Shown: in pieces, positions 17,164 to 26,451 of the stretch
Layout of the letters: each line of letters begins with the position of its first letter
How positions within the stretch are numbered: the stretch's first letter is position 1
Assembly (NCBI GenBank): GCA_014894395.1
Contig: JADBLO010000076.1
Span: forward strand, 1-50,054
Source of the DNA: Thermoplasmata archaeon
GTDB taxonomy: Archaea > Thermoplasmatota > E2 > DHVEG-1
DNA length: 50,054 nt
Direction of reading: 5' to 3'
Notes under the pieces: generated by a model
What the model saw: only the letters and a program-made list of their open reading frames with translations
Database searches by the model: none
Told to the model about the DNA's origin: nothing
Made by a program: the position numbers and the translations under genes

Positions 17164-17586
17164 ATGGCGAAAGAAACAATACGAATCGGAGCTGTTGTCT
17201 CTGATTTCAACTACGACATCACCATGATGATGTTCGAACGAGCAAAAGAACACGCGGAGTTTCTAGGGGCAGAAATTACCAAAGTGGTGAAAGTCCCCGG
17301 AGTTTTTGACATGGCTCTTGCCATCAAGAAATTACTAGCGCGCAAGGATATCGACGGTGTCATCACCATTGGAGCAGTAATTGAAGGAGAAACCGAGCAC
17401 GATGACCTAGTCATCCAACATGCTGCCAGGAAGATCGCTGACCTCGCATTAGAGTTCAACAAACCAGTGGGTCTTGGGATTTCTGGACCAGGGATGACCA
17501 GGCTCCAAGCGGAAGATCGCATCGAACGAGGAAAAGCAGCGGTGGAAGCGGTGGTAAAACTACATCAACGTTTACAAAAAATCTAA
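17164..17586 (+). CDS. ribH: 6,7-dimethyl-8-ribityllumazine synthase
   Basis: Condenses the RibB product with the ribitylamino-pyrimidine. Motifs: VVSDFNYDITMMM (substrate-binding Phe-Asn region), VPGVFDMALAIKKL, GAVIEGETEHDDLVIQ with the catalytic His, and VGLGISGPGMTR near the end. Length 140 is typical of archaeal members. AAAAGGAGG at about 17144-17152 is a good ribosome binding site. It is the last gene of the operon, followed by a hairpin and T tract. Confidence 0.94.
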   Translation: MAKETIRIGAVVSDFNYDITMMMFERAKEHAEFLGAEITKVVKVPGVFDMALAIKKLLARKDIDGVITIGAVIEGETEHDDLVIQHAARKIADLALEFNKPVGLGISGPGMTRLQAEDRIERGKAAVEAVVKLHQRLQKI

Positions 17587-17589
17587 AAC

Positions 17590-17623
17590 GAGGCAACTCC
17601 CAGCCTCATTCTTTCTTATTTTT
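17590..17623 (+). terminator. Hairpin terminator of the riboflavin operon
   Basis: GAGGC (17590-17594) and GCCTC (17603-17607) form a short stem, followed by a T-rich run. It overlaps the end of the convergent transporter gene. Confidence 0.5.
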
Positions 17624-18530
17624 CGAGGGGTACTGCAGTAATAGTTAATCGTTCGAGCTCCGAGATTTTTTCACTTGATACCCGGATAATCTCTGTTTGT
17701 ATTTTATTGAGTTCTAATACCGACATCTCCCCAGGAACGGTAATCTCAAGCTCGCCTTGGATCACAGGACCAGTTCTTCGTAGCCGAACGACCTGAGCAG
17801 CCTGTACTCCTTTCACACGTTCTGCATAGGTTTTAATGAGTAAACCATACATGAGACAATCGCCGTCACAAGCATCCACAAGCATGTACCCTGCTTCTTT
17901 GATGGCGGCAAACCCAATGGTGAGAATGATACCAGCGATGATAAACCCGATCAACGGATCTGCAATAGTATATCCAAAGGATGAAAGCAGTAACGCAACA
18001 ACAGTAAGAAAGGACGTTGTCCCGTCTTTGATGGTGTTAAAGGCATCGAGTTTCACGGAGCTCATGTTCGTATGTCTGCTTTTAATGATTTTATATACAC
18101 CAAGACCCATAGCAAACATCGCAGCAATAAATGCCACGATCGCGCCAATGAGCGGAAGATGGACGACTTCAGGATTTACTAGTTGATAATAGGATCGAAG
18201 AATGATATATCCTGCTAACAAAAACATGACGATCGTTGCAGCGATAGAGGCAAGGTTCTCAATCTTGTAATAGCCGAAATGGAATCGCTGATCCGCAGGT
18301 CTTTTGAAGAATCGAAGCCCTGCCCAGACAATCCCTGAGACAAACCCGTCTCCGATGCAATCGATACCGTTTGCAGTGAGCGCAACACTACGAGAGATTG
18401 TTTCCCCGAGAATAATCTGGAGTATGCCCAGGCCTACCAGTGATACGGTTGTCACTGCAGCGATTGTTTCTGTGCGGTTGACAACAGATTCTCGGTCACC
18501 CACCATGATACCATAGAAAGAACAACTCAT
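17616..18530 (-). CDS. Cation diffusion facilitator (CDF) family metal transporter
   Basis: Inner-membrane metal efflux protein of 304 residues with about six hydrophobic segments and a C-terminal cytosolic domain (EITVPGEMSVLELNKIQ). The metal site in TM2 reads ANGIDCIGDG and in TM5 KLDAFNTIKDG, so two Asp-x3-Asp sets replace the more common His-x3-Asp/Asp-x3-Asp arrangement. All-carboxylate sites are reported in members that handle manganese or iron, so Mn2+ or Fe2+ is plausible and zinc less so; this is inference. The start is ATG at 18530, with ATG at 18506 possible. Confidence 0.88.
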   Translation of the reverse strand: MSCSFYGIMVGDRESVVNRTETIAAVTTVSLVGLGILQIILGETISRSVALTANGIDCIGDGFVSGIVWAGLRFFKRPADQRFHFGYYKIENLASIAATIVMFLLAGYIILRSYYQLVNPEVVHLPLIGAIVAFIAAMFAMGLGVYKIIKSRHTNMSSVKLDAFNTIKDGTTSFLTVVALLLSSFGYTIADPLIGFIIAGIILTIGFAAIKEAGYMLVDACDGDCLMYGLLIKTYAERVKGVQAAQVVRLRRTGPVIQGELEITVPGEMSVLELNKIQTEIIRVSSEKISELERLTITAVPLEK

Positions 18531-18725
18531 TATTAAGAATTATTATTTGAGACGTTTGAAGAGAAATATACTTTGAAAAAGAGTATAGTTGATCGTCTAT
18601 GCTTTTCTGGAAGGAATATATGGTTTTTCTGGTATGCACCTGTGAACATTAATAGAGAAAGAGAGTACGGTACTATTATGTTGTTTCACCTGACAAAGAA
18701 GACATGAAATTAATGTTATGAAAAA

Positions 18726-18733
18726 CTATATAA
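18726..18733 (+). promoter_or_regulatory. TATA box upstream of a small gene
   Basis: CTATATAA, in the context AAAAACTATATAAGTGG, lies about 75 bases before the ATG at 18806. It is a good archaeal TATA match. Confidence 0.4.
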
Positions 18734-18805
18734 GTGGCGGTCTTCATGGCAGGATGCAACACCAATATTTTGTAATAAAGGGAGTATGTAAAGCGAGGGA
18801 AATGG

Positions 18806-19045
18806 ATGGTAAAAATTAACATTACGATAGAAGGAGAAGATATTTCGGAGATCATTAATGAACTGTTGCATGTCGGTATTGAACTGCTAAAGGCAAATAG
18901 GAAAGAGCTCCGGGAAGTCTTAAAGATTCTCGCGGATGAATCCTTAGAGGTTCTCAACGAGAAAAAAACACTGGAGAAAGGAGCAGAGCTCTACAAGAAA
19001 ATTAATTCTGAGATCAACTGGACATACAAGCGAGATAAAGACTAA
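18806..19045 (+). CDS. Small charged alpha-helical protein, 79 aa, unknown function
   Basis: Not recognised. GAGGGA precedes the ATG by a few bases; an ATG four bases earlier hits a stop after five codons. The first 14 residues (MVKINITIEGEDIS) form a strand, and the rest is predicted helical and rich in Lys, Glu and Leu, possibly a helical hairpin or coiled coil. No cysteines or membrane segment. It converges on the prolidase gene and has no obvious partner. Confidence 0.6.
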   Translation: MVKINITIEGEDISEIINELLHVGIELLKANRKELREVLKILADESLEVLNEKKTLEKGAELYKKINSEINWTYKRDKD

Positions 19046-19060
19046 AGGACACGAGAGCAG

Positions 19061-20152
19061 CTATTCTAGTTCTGTGAAGTCACGTGGGCTTTTTGTAAGA
19101 AGCTCCAGTCCATCTTTTTTTATAAGGACGTCATCTTCAATTCGTACTCCCCCAAATCCTGGAAGGTAGACGCCTGGTTCAACGGTAAGGACCATATTTT
19201 CTTGAAGCTCCATGGTATTTTCTGGGGCAAATCCAGGCCCGTCGTGAACTGCAAGACCAAGGGAATGCCCGGTAGAATGAATGAATCTTCCTTTAAATTT
19301 TGTTGAATCAATAAAAGAACTTACCACATGGTGAATGTCACCTGCTTTGACCCCGGGTTTTATCGCATCAAAGGCGATCTGTTGTGCCTGGAGTACTGTT
19401 TTGTACATCTCTTTCTGTTGCTCGGTCGCTCTTCCAAAAAGAAACGTTCGGGTGATATCGGAATTATATTTTTTCAGACACGCGCCAAAATCGCATAAGA
19501 TAAGGTCCCCTTCAGTAAGTTTCGCATCCCCGTGGCTGTAGTGTGGCTCTGCCGTGTTTTTTCCAAAGGAGGAAATAGTATCAAACGCGGGTTTTTCTGC
19601 ACCAAGGCTTTGAAGCGAATAATTGATTTCTGCGGCAAGTTCGTACTCACTTATTCCTTCGGAGATTACATCGGGGATGACCGCCATGGTATCATCAGCA
19701 ATTACGCATGCTTGTTTGATACGTTGGATTTCTTGTTCGTCTTTGATGAGCCGTGTTTTGAAAAATCCGTCGGACACATCAACGAAGACTGCCTGCGGCA
19801 AAATCTCTGTTAACGTATTAAATTCGTGATACGAGAGGCCGCTCGCGTTCACCCCGATGGTTTTATTTGAAGAGATAAGGTGTTTGAGTAATTCCGAAAA
19901 TTCATCCTTTGTTTTATAGATAGTAAGATGTGCCGTGGATTTTCGTGCACTTTCTGCTTCTAGCTCAGAGACTAAGAGATCAAGGGCGCCGTCAGGATGG
20001 AGTACCGCGCACGAGCCTTCAAACAGCCCTTGTTCAAGGCCGGTGACGTAGAAGAAGTTATCATCAACAAACGGGGCAGAAGCGTTTTTGAGTACAATGA
20101 AATCGACAGTTTTCTTACTGTTAATAAAAATATTTTTTATTCTATGTATCAC
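19061..20152 (-). CDS. pepQ: Xaa-Pro dipeptidase/aminopeptidase (M24 family)
   Basis: Metallopeptidase that cleaves X-Pro bonds, likely in cytosolic recycling of peptides. The pita-bread domain shows all five metal ligands: LCDFGACLKKYNSDITR (two Asp), HSTGHSLGLAVHDGPG (His), LTVEPGVYL (Glu) and GVRIEDDVLI (Glu). An N-terminal creatinase-like domain covers the first 125 residues. Length 363 matches archaeal prolidases. The start is a GTG at 20152 preceded by AGGTGGTC. Confidence 0.92.
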   Translation of the reverse strand: MIHRIKNIFINSKKTVDFIVLKNASAPFVDDNFFYVTGLEQGLFEGSCAVLHPDGALDLLVSELEAESARKSTAHLTIYKTKDEFSELLKHLISSNKTIGVNASGLSYHEFNTLTEILPQAVFVDVSDGFFKTRLIKDEQEIQRIKQACVIADDTMAVIPDVISEGISEYELAAEINYSLQSLGAEKPAFDTISSFGKNTAEPHYSHGDAKLTEGDLILCDFGACLKKYNSDITRTFLFGRATEQQKEMYKTVLQAQQIAFDAIKPGVKAGDIHHVVSSFIDSTKFKGRFIHSTGHSLGLAVHDGPGFAPENTMELQENMVLTVEPGVYLPGFGGVRIEDDVLIKKDGLELLTKSPRDFTELE

Positions 20153-20233
20153 TTACGGACCACCTAGTGCTCTTATGCACTCTCCTCTAGCACGTAGTGA
20201 TAGAAGAAGCGAGGGGAATGCTTTCCGATGAAG

Positions 20234-20620
20234 TTACTTTTCTATTGAAGATATGAGGGTGTGTAGTTGATTGAGGTCGGTTCTAATGTCCTCTACTTCC
20301 TTCATCTTATCTTTTTCGAAGCTCTTCAGGATAGCTGGCAGATCCGAAGTGAGCTTGTAGAGATGAACGGGTCTTCCTTTGCCCTTCTTTTTTTCATCGC
20401 GTTTCTTTGCCCAACCTCTTCGTCGAAGTTCTTGCATGGCTACGCTTACTTCAGGCTGTCGAAGATCTGCTCCTTGTTCAACGTCTGCGGAGCGGCATTC
20501 ATCCACCTGAGAGATATAGAGTAACGTCTTCGCAAGATTCTTAGGCATCCCAAGTTCCGAGAACAACTGGACTGCTTTATTTTCGTTCTCATCTAATACG
20601 AGTGACTTTGTCCGTTTCAT
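20234..20620 (-). CDS. Winged helix-turn-helix transcriptional regulator
   Basis: A 128-residue DNA-binding protein. The region LFSELGMPKNLAKTLLYI through RQPEVSVAMQELRRRGWA is a winged helix (recognition helix around EVSVAMQELRRRG), with a basic wing (KKRDEKKKGKGRP) and a C-terminal coiled coil (FEKDKMKEVEDIRTDLNQL) for dimerisation. It resembles small TrmB/ArsR-like archaeal regulators. No metal or sugar site is visible, so its effector is unknown. It stands between prolidase and dCMP deaminase, on the same strand as both. Confidence 0.8.
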   Translation of the reverse strand: MKRTKSLVLDENENKAVQLFSELGMPKNLAKTLLYISQVDECRSADVEQGADLRQPEVSVAMQELRRRGWAKKRDEKKKGKGRPVHLYKLTSDLPAILKSFEKDKMKEVEDIRTDLNQLHTLISSIEK

Positions 20621-20702
20621 ACATTCTCCTCGCAGAATAAATCAATTCTGAAGTATATATATTTTTCCAATTTTTTCATCCATATTTTTATATCTAATTC
20701 AA

Positions 20703-21149
20703 TTATTTAAATCTTTTTATTTTTAATTTGCTTTCGTCCATCATGAGTTTCGCAAGATTATCAGGATATTCTCCCCCGTAGATAATTTCCGTGACACCCG
20801 CGTTAATCAACATTTTCACACACACGACACAAGGAGTATTTGTACAATACAACACAGATCCTTTAATCGAGACACCAAAAACCGCTGCCTGGATAATCGC
20901 ATTCTGCTCTGCATGCAATCCTCGGCACAATTCATGTCGTTCCCCTGATGGAATATTCAGATTTTCCCGAAGACACCCTGTTTCAGAGCAATGTTTCAGA
21001 CCCTTGGGCGCGCCATTGTACCCTGTGCTCAAGATATGTTTGTCCTTGACCAGAATAGCGCCAACCTGCCGTCGTAAACACGTGCTTCGTTTCGCAACCA
21101 CATGCGCCATTTCCATAAAGTATTCATCGTACGATGGTCTCGCTTCCAT
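20703..21149 (-). CDS. Deoxycytidylate (dCMP) deaminase family protein
   Basis: Zinc-dependent deaminase that would convert dCMP to dUMP for dTTP synthesis. The signature GLHAEQNAI (His, catalytic Glu) and [11 protein letters not shown] (zinc Cys pair) are clear. [19 protein letters not shown] at the start is family-typical, as is the total of 148 residues. ComEB and other cytidylate deaminases share this pattern. It supplies the same pathway as the thymidylate kinase in this window but is not linked to it. Confidence 0.9.
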   Translation of the reverse strand: MEARPSYDEYFMEMAHVVAKRSTCLRRQVGAILVKDKHILSTGYNGAPKGLKHCSETGCLRENLNIPSGERHELCRGLHAEQNAIIQAAVFGVSIKGSVLYCTNTPCVVCVKMLINAGVTEIIYGGEYPDNLAKLMMDESKLKIKRFK

Positions 21150-21188
21150 AAGAATCCAAAAGAAGAATAACGCCAGAGCTTAATAAAA

Positions 21189-23915
21189 TTATGATTGGAC
21201 AGAGCTTGGCGAATCACTTCTGCGAGTAAAGAAGAAGTTATTCCCTAGCAGTGCCCGGAATGCAGTGGTAAGAAGGGAGAACCCTAAAATTAAACCCCAG
21301 ATAATAGGATCAAAAACAGGGGTGGTGGTAAACAAAGTATTTAACGCAGGGAGATAGATAATCGCAAGAATCATCAGAAACGTAAAAACAAAAAACGATT
21401 TCAGTAAGAGATTTCGTCGTTTGAATTTCTCTACAAGGTTTCCCTCTCGCAAGATAAAGACATAAATCTGCGGAGAAAGTAACGTTATCGCAAAGGAAAC
21501 TGTCCCTGCCAACACCTTTGCATCATTCTCCATCGCACCATGACCCATCATGTAATTATACGAGAGGATATACCCTGCCGCAATAGAAAGACCAAACACG
21601 ATGCCATCAACAATCATCATGACCCGCTGCCTCCTCGAAATAATCGGCTCTGACAATTTCGATGGATTACGCTTCATGATGTTCGTATCAGCAGAATCCG
21701 TACTCACACCAACGCCAGGGAACGTCTCCATGACAACGTTCGACCATAACAACTGCAACGGCATCAAAGGAACAGGATACCCTAGAAGAGGCGTAATCAG
21801 CACACCAACGACTTTACCGATATTGTTCGTAATAAGGTATCGAATCAATTTCTTAAGATTCTGATACACCCGTCGTCCTTCCTCAACAGCCTTGACAATG
21901 ACAGAAAAATTATCATCGGTAAGAATAATATTTGCTGCTTCCTGAGCCACCTGCGTCCCAGCGCGACCCATGGCAATGCCAACATCAGCTTTCTTTAACG
22001 CAGGAGCATCGTTGACACCATCCCCGGTCATAGCAACGATATGGTCTCTCGCGCGTAATTTCTCGACTATTTTCAGTTTATCAAGCGGTGCGACACGAGA
22101 ATAAACCCGAAGATGCTCCACATGTTCCCCGAACTCTTCATCACTCATCTGCTCCAGGTCTTTTCCGTCTATTGCTTGATTGATGTCAGTCGCAATTCCA
22201 ACACTCTCAGCGATTGAAAAACCGGTTTTTTTACTATCACCAGTAATCATCACAACACTGATGTTCGCGTCTTTTGTCTCCTGAATCATCTGCTTGACTT
22301 CATCCTTTGGCGGGTCGTAGATTGCAGCGGTTGCAAGGAACGTAAAACCAGCAAGGTTGTTTACATCAATCTTCTGCAGGTCACCAACGTTTGATTTCTT
22401 CACAAAACCAATAAGTCGGAAACCTTTCTCAGATCGTGTCGACAGCTCTTTTCCAATATGCTGTCGGTGATGCTCGTCAAGTGATTGCATTTTACCATCT
22501 ACATAGTAAGAACCACAGAATGTGAGAATCTTTTCCGGAGCACCCTTGATATAAATATCATGAGTCCCTGAGCTATCCTGGGTAAGAATCGCAGAAAACA
22601 TAAGTTCAGAGGAAAACGGGACGCTGTCAATGATCTTGAATGTATCAAATTGATTCGGTTTAAATCCATTTAAAATCGACGCCTTAATTAACGCAATCTC
22701 AGTAGGATCTCCTAGTTCCTTGACCACGTTTCCATCTTGTTCGACGACCTGAGCAGTAGAGCATTTTACTGATGTTAAAAAGATATCATGTAAGAGAGCT
22801 GATTTCCCTTCTGCAATCATTTTAAATATATCAGACATGACATGAAATTTCGTGCCAATAAAAAACTCTTTTACCGTCATATCATGTTTGGTGATGGTGC
22901 CTGTTTTATCGGTACAAATATAATCAACATTCCCAAGCGTTTCTACTGAAGATAGCTGTTTGACGATCACTGAGTTTTTCGCGAGTCGTTCCATCGCAAG
23001 CGACAACGCTATCGTCATAGACGCAGGCAGCCCTTCCGGAAACACGGCAACCATGATACTAATCGCAAGAAGCGCAGAGAACCCCAGATCATTAGGATTT
23101 CTGATGTACCCCATCACTAAAACAAGGGCAAGAGAAACAATCGCCAATGCCACCAACGCCTTGACTTCACGGTCCATCTTTTTCTGTAACGGAGTTCGCT
23201 CTTCTTTGGCCTCCTGAATATTGACTGCGATTTTCCCGATTTCCGTGACATTCCCTGTTTTAACGACCAGCGCTTTCCCATACCCATTGAGTATTTTACT
23301 GCCCGCAAACACGATGTTTTTCATCTCATACAGTTCAAGATCAGTCTCGTGGATCTGATGCGTGTTTTTGTGAATAGGTTCGCTTTCACCAGTGAGATGC
23401 GCCTCATCAACAAGCATGTTTGTCGCTTCAATTAATCGTGCATCAGCAGGGATGATATCACCGGATTCAAACACAATGATATCACCAGGGACTAAGAACT
23501 TGGAGGCGATGACTTCCACCATTCCATTCCGGATGACCTTACATTGCGGAGAAAGAATTTTTTTGAGTTCCTCCGCCGCTTTTTCTGCTTTTCCCTCCTG
23601 TATCAAACTGATAACTGTGTTGATGACGACAACGCCGACAATCGCTAATGCCTCAAGAACATCTTTAATGATGAAGAATGAGAGGAGAGATGCAATAATC
23701 AGAATAAGTGCCATTGGTTCGATGAGTGCTTCAATGATTTTTCTGAAAATGGATTTCTTTTTTTCTTTTGCAAATTCATTTAGTCCATACACGCGCTTGC
23801 GTTCCTCTGCTTTTACATCTAAAAGGCCTTGCAGAGATGTCTGGAATCTTGCAAATAATTCTTCTATTGATTGGGACGAGAAGTTTCCTGAGAGATCGAT
23901 TTTTTCAGATTCCAT
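21189..23915 (-). CDS. Type II P-type cation-transporting ATPase (Ca2+-like)
   Basis: A 908-residue ion pump. Order of parts: N-terminal cation ATPase domain (LLDVKAEERKRVYGLNEF), TM1-2, actuator domain with LTGESEPI, TM4 with PEGLPAS, phosphorylation site CTDKTGTIT, nucleotide domain with KGAPEK, hinge MTGDGVNDAPALKKADVGIAMG, and four C-terminal membrane helices. The PEGLPA motif and overall layout fit SERCA/PMR-like or Na+/K+-type IIA/IIC pumps; Ca2+ export is the usual guess, but related archaeal pumps may move other ions. GGGAGA precedes the ATG. Confidence 0.92.
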   Translation of the reverse strand: MESEKIDLSGNFSSQSIEELFARFQTSLQGLLDVKAEERKRVYGLNEFAKEKKKSIFRKIIEALIEPMALILIIASLLSFFIIKDVLEALAIVGVVVINTVISLIQEGKAEKAAEELKKILSPQCKVIRNGMVEVIASKFLVPGDIIVFESGDIIPADARLIEATNMLVDEAHLTGESEPIHKNTHQIHETDLELYEMKNIVFAGSKILNGYGKALVVKTGNVTEIGKIAVNIQEAKEERTPLQKKMDREVKALVALAIVSLALVLVMGYIRNPNDLGFSALLAISIMVAVFPEGLPASMTIALSLAMERLAKNSVIVKQLSSVETLGNVDYICTDKTGTITKHDMTVKEFFIGTKFHVMSDIFKMIAEGKSALLHDIFLTSVKCSTAQVVEQDGNVVKELGDPTEIALIKASILNGFKPNQFDTFKIIDSVPFSSELMFSAILTQDSSGTHDIYIKGAPEKILTFCGSYYVDGKMQSLDEHHRQHIGKELSTRSEKGFRLIGFVKKSNVGDLQKIDVNNLAGFTFLATAAIYDPPKDEVKQMIQETKDANISVVMITGDSKKTGFSIAESVGIATDINQAIDGKDLEQMSDEEFGEHVEHLRVYSRVAPLDKLKIVEKLRARDHIVAMTGDGVNDAPALKKADVGIAMGRAGTQVAQEAANIILTDDNFSVIVKAVEEGRRVYQNLKKLIRYLITNNIGKVVGVLITPLLGYPVPLMPLQLLWSNVVMETFPGVGVSTDSADTNIMKRNPSKLSEPIISRRQRVMMIVDGIVFGLSIAAGYILSYNYMMGHGAMENDAKVLAGTVSFAITLLSPQIYVFILREGNLVEKFKRRNLLLKSFFVFTFLMILAIIYLPALNTLFTTTPVFDPIIWGLILGFSLLTTAFRALLGNNFFFTRRSDSPSSVQS

Positions 23916-24072
23916 TTTTTTTTCTCCCTCTGGTTATCCCACGTGAAATCATGTTCTCTTTTATCTAGTTTTCATTTATGATAAAAATATCAAGAATCAT
24001 CTGTTGAAAACCATAAATTATTAAAGAGTTGAAAGATAAAGGAATTCGACAAAATAAAGATGATGGGGGCTT

Positions 24073-25119
24073 ATGAAAAAAATCGGAATCTTAACAGGTG
24101 GCGGTGACTGCCCAGGGCTTAACGCTGTTATTCGCGCTGTAGTAAAAAAATCCTCCAAGAATAATTGGGAGGTTCTCGGTATTCTTGATGGATGGAAAGG
24201 CCTCATTGAAGGAAATGTCATGCCGCTCAACGATCAGCACATTTCAGGGATTTTACCGAAAGGTGGGACAATTCTCGGGACATCCAGGACAAACCCGTTT
24301 AAAGAACAGGGGAATGTCGATAAGCTCTTAAAAAATATAAAAAAGTTCAAGCTTGACGCGCTCATCGCCATAGGTGGAGAAGATACTCTAGGAGTTGCCT
24401 TAAAACTATTTAAAATGGGAGTCCCCGTTGTCGGTATCCCGAAGACTATTGATAACGACATCTCAGGAACGGATTACACGTTTGGATTTGATACCGCGGT
24501 CTCTATTGTTACTGATGCAATTGACCGGCTCCATACCACAGCAGAATCACATCATCGCATCATGGTCCTAGAGGTGATGGGACGACACGCAGGATGGATT
24601 GCGACTGTATCAGGGATTGCTGGTGGCGCAGACGAAATCCTTATTCCAGAAAAACCTTTTAACATTGAGGCGGTCTGTAAAAATTTAAAAGCACGTCACG
24701 ACAGTGGAAAAAAGTTTAGTATCGTGGTGGTCTCTGAAGGAGCAAAACCAAGAGATAATGACCACTTTGAGACGTTATCTGAAGAAAAAGATGAGTTTGG
24801 TCATGTCCGTCTTGGTGGCATCGGTCAGCGTCTGGCAAAAGAAATTGAGCGGAGACTCGGTGTTGAAACACGGTTCACGGTACTTGGACATGTACAACGT
24901 GGTGGATCCCCAACTGCATATGACAGAGTATTGGCAACACGATATGGTATCGCTGCCGTCGACTTAGTAAAGAACGAGCACTTTGGAAAGATGGTTGCGT
25001 TACGAGGATACAAAATCGTTCCTGTTGATCTGAATGAATCCGTGACAAAACTCAGAACCGTTGATATGGATATCTACGATATCGCAAAAACTTTTTTTGC
25101 AAAACCAGAAGATGAATAA
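24073..25119 (+). CDS. 6-phosphofructokinase of the PfkA family, probably pyrophosphate-dependent
   Basis: Phosphorylates fructose 6-phosphate. GGGDCPGLNAVIRA (phosphodonor loop), PKTIDNDISGTD (catalytic TIDND) and MGRHAGWIA are all family marks; length 348. Two residues decide the phosphate donor in this family: position 104 is Asp (IAIGGEDTLG) and 124 is Lys (GIPKTIDND). Both are the state found in PPi-dependent enzymes, while ATP enzymes have Gly at 104. I therefore predict a reversible PPi-PFK, although the family is often just annotated as ATP-PFK. Most archaea use ADP-dependent or PfkB-type enzymes, so a PfkA-type enzyme here suggests transfer from bacteria. Confidence 0.9.
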   Translation: MKKIGILTGGGDCPGLNAVIRAVVKKSSKNNWEVLGILDGWKGLIEGNVMPLNDQHISGILPKGGTILGTSRTNPFKEQGNVDKLLKNIKKFKLDALIAIGGEDTLGVALKLFKMGVPVVGIPKTIDNDISGTDYTFGFDTAVSIVTDAIDRLHTTAESHHRIMVLEVMGRHAGWIATVSGIAGGADEILIPEKPFNIEAVCKNLKARHDSGKKFSIVVVSEGAKPRDNDHFETLSEEKDEFGHVRLGGIGQRLAKEIERRLGVETRFTVLGHVQRGGSPTAYDRVLATRYGIAAVDLVKNEHFGKMVALRGYKIVPVDLNESVTKLRTVDMDIYDIAKTFFAKPEDE

Positions 25120-25256
25120 ATCGTTGATGACTTTGTATAAACCCTAGTTTCATTTTTTTATTTTAATCAACGAAATAATGTTATTTCTATTCAATTACGT
25201 AACAATTAAAAAACCATTATATACATGCTATTAGTTTTCCACTGTGGAGTGAAAGA

Positions 25257-25553
25257 ATGCAATGGAATAAAAGAACCACTATGATTGTAGGTTTAGCAGG
25301 TGGCATCATGCTCTTTTTTATCGGCATGGCAGCCTATATTATTTTAGGACCAAGTACTGATGCGTATTTGCTCCCCAAGCAAATCTCCTCAATAATGAAA
25401 CTCACTGGGATGGGGATCGTTTGTATCTCCATGATCGTGGGTGGTTTCTTCATTGAAAAAATAGAAAAAGACACGAAACTTCTGTTGCTTTTATTCGGAG
25501 TGATCCTATTGTTATTGAACATCTTTCTGTTCTCGTCTTCTCATTATTATTAG
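25257..25553 (+). CDS. Small membrane protein, 98 aa, paralogue of the next gene
   Basis: Three hydrophobic segments (about residues 9-29, 45-63, 73-91) with no recognised family. GGAGTGA precedes the ATG. It is clearly related to the first half of the next gene (shared FFIG, a K-L-x-G-x-G block, SMIVGG, and KLLLLL), so the two arose by tandem duplication. First of three membrane genes in a row, all on the same strand and close together, presumably one operon. Confidence 0.65.
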   Translation: MQWNKRTTMIVGLAGGIMLFFIGMAAYIILGPSTDAYLLPKQISSIMKLTGMGIVCISMIVGGFFIEKIEKDTKLLLLLFGVILLLLNIFLFSSSHYY

Positions 25554-25566
25554 GAGGTAACCAATA

Positions 25567-26001
25567 ATGAAAATAAAAATAAAGGATTTGGTAATGCTGG
25601 GAATCATCAGCGGGATCGCATTCTTTTTCATCGGGGCTATCATCAGTAATGTATTTCCGAGTAGTCAAACCGATCTTTTGGCGTATAAGGTCTCTGGTTC
25701 CATTAAACTCATCGGCATTGGTGCTTTAACAAGCTCGATGATTGTCGGTGGAATCATCATTGAAGATATTGATAAAAATTTGAAACTCTTATTATTGTTA
25801 CTGGGTTTAGTTCTTTTAATTATTTATACGATGGGATCACAATCACTTCAGTGGTACGTGCCAACATCACAGACGCCATCGGGGAATGAATCATTTGAGC
25901 ATCGGCCAACTGGATATGGTGTACCTGGCTTTGAACTGATATATGCACTTGGGGCACTTACGATTGTTCTGTTAATCCTGAAGAAAAAACGTTATAGGTA
26001 A
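25567..26001 (+). CDS. Membrane protein with a PGF-CTERM-like tail, 144 aa
   Basis: Residues 1-85 repeat the three-segment layout of the preceding gene (FFIGAIISN, SSMIVGGIIIE, KLLLLLLGLVLL). An added exported-looking loop (SQTPSGNESFEHRPTG) leads to a tail of PGFEL, a hydrophobic stretch and KKKRYR. That is the tripartite layout of PGF-CTERM signals, which archaeosortase removes or uses to attach a lipid anchor. AGGAGGTAA just before the ATG overlaps the previous gene's stop codon. Function unknown; an envelope-anchored role is inferred. Confidence 0.65.
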   Translation: MKIKIKDLVMLGIISGIAFFFIGAIISNVFPSSQTDLLAYKVSGSIKLIGIGALTSSMIVGGIIIEDIDKNLKLLLLLLGLVLLIIYTMGSQSLQWYVPTSQTPSGNESFEHRPTGYGVPGFELIYALGALTIVLLILKKKRYR

Positions 26002-26007
26002 ATAACC

Positions 26008-26451
26008 ATGGAAATGGAAAACGCTCCCTCCACTCCAGTAGGTATCGTTTTGATTGCCACATTTTGGATATTCGTTGGAACATGGTTACTTTCAATAACT
26101 TCGGGGTTAATCTCAAACTCTTCTTACTACAATTTATTCGCACTGATTCCATTTTTTATCAGCATCGGTCTTATACTGTTAGGATGGGGGTTATTGACAC
26201 TACAAAAATGGGCATTTTATATAGCACTCATTTTATCACTTCTTGGTTTACTGCCTTTGGTGTTTATATTTATCGGAGAGGTTTCTTGGTTACTTTCCAT
26301 GAATAGCTATAGATATGGTCTTGATTTTTATACAAGTATACGGGCAATATTTGAGATATCATTTTTCATTTTGTTTGTTTTAATGAGTTGTTATTTATTT
26401 AAAAAATTAGGTTCTTTGAAAAAAGAAAATGAACTCTTGATCATTTCTTGA
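26008..26451 (+). CDS. Four-segment membrane protein, 147 aa, unknown function
   Basis: Four hydrophobic helices (about residues 7-30, 40-62, 68-92, 110-135) and a short basic tail (FKKLGSLKKENE). It begins seven bases after the preceding stop. No enzymatic motifs. It resembles many small archaeal membrane proteins and cannot be assigned. Its end overlaps the convergent RNase Z gene by 11 bases. Confidence 0.6.
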   Translation: MEMENAPSTPVGIVLIATFWIFVGTWLLSITSGLISNSSYYNLFALIPFFISIGLILLGWGLLTLQKWAFYIALILSLLGLLPLVFIFIGEVSWLLSMNSYRYGLDFYTSIRAIFEISFFILFVLMSCYLFKKLGSLKKENELLIIS

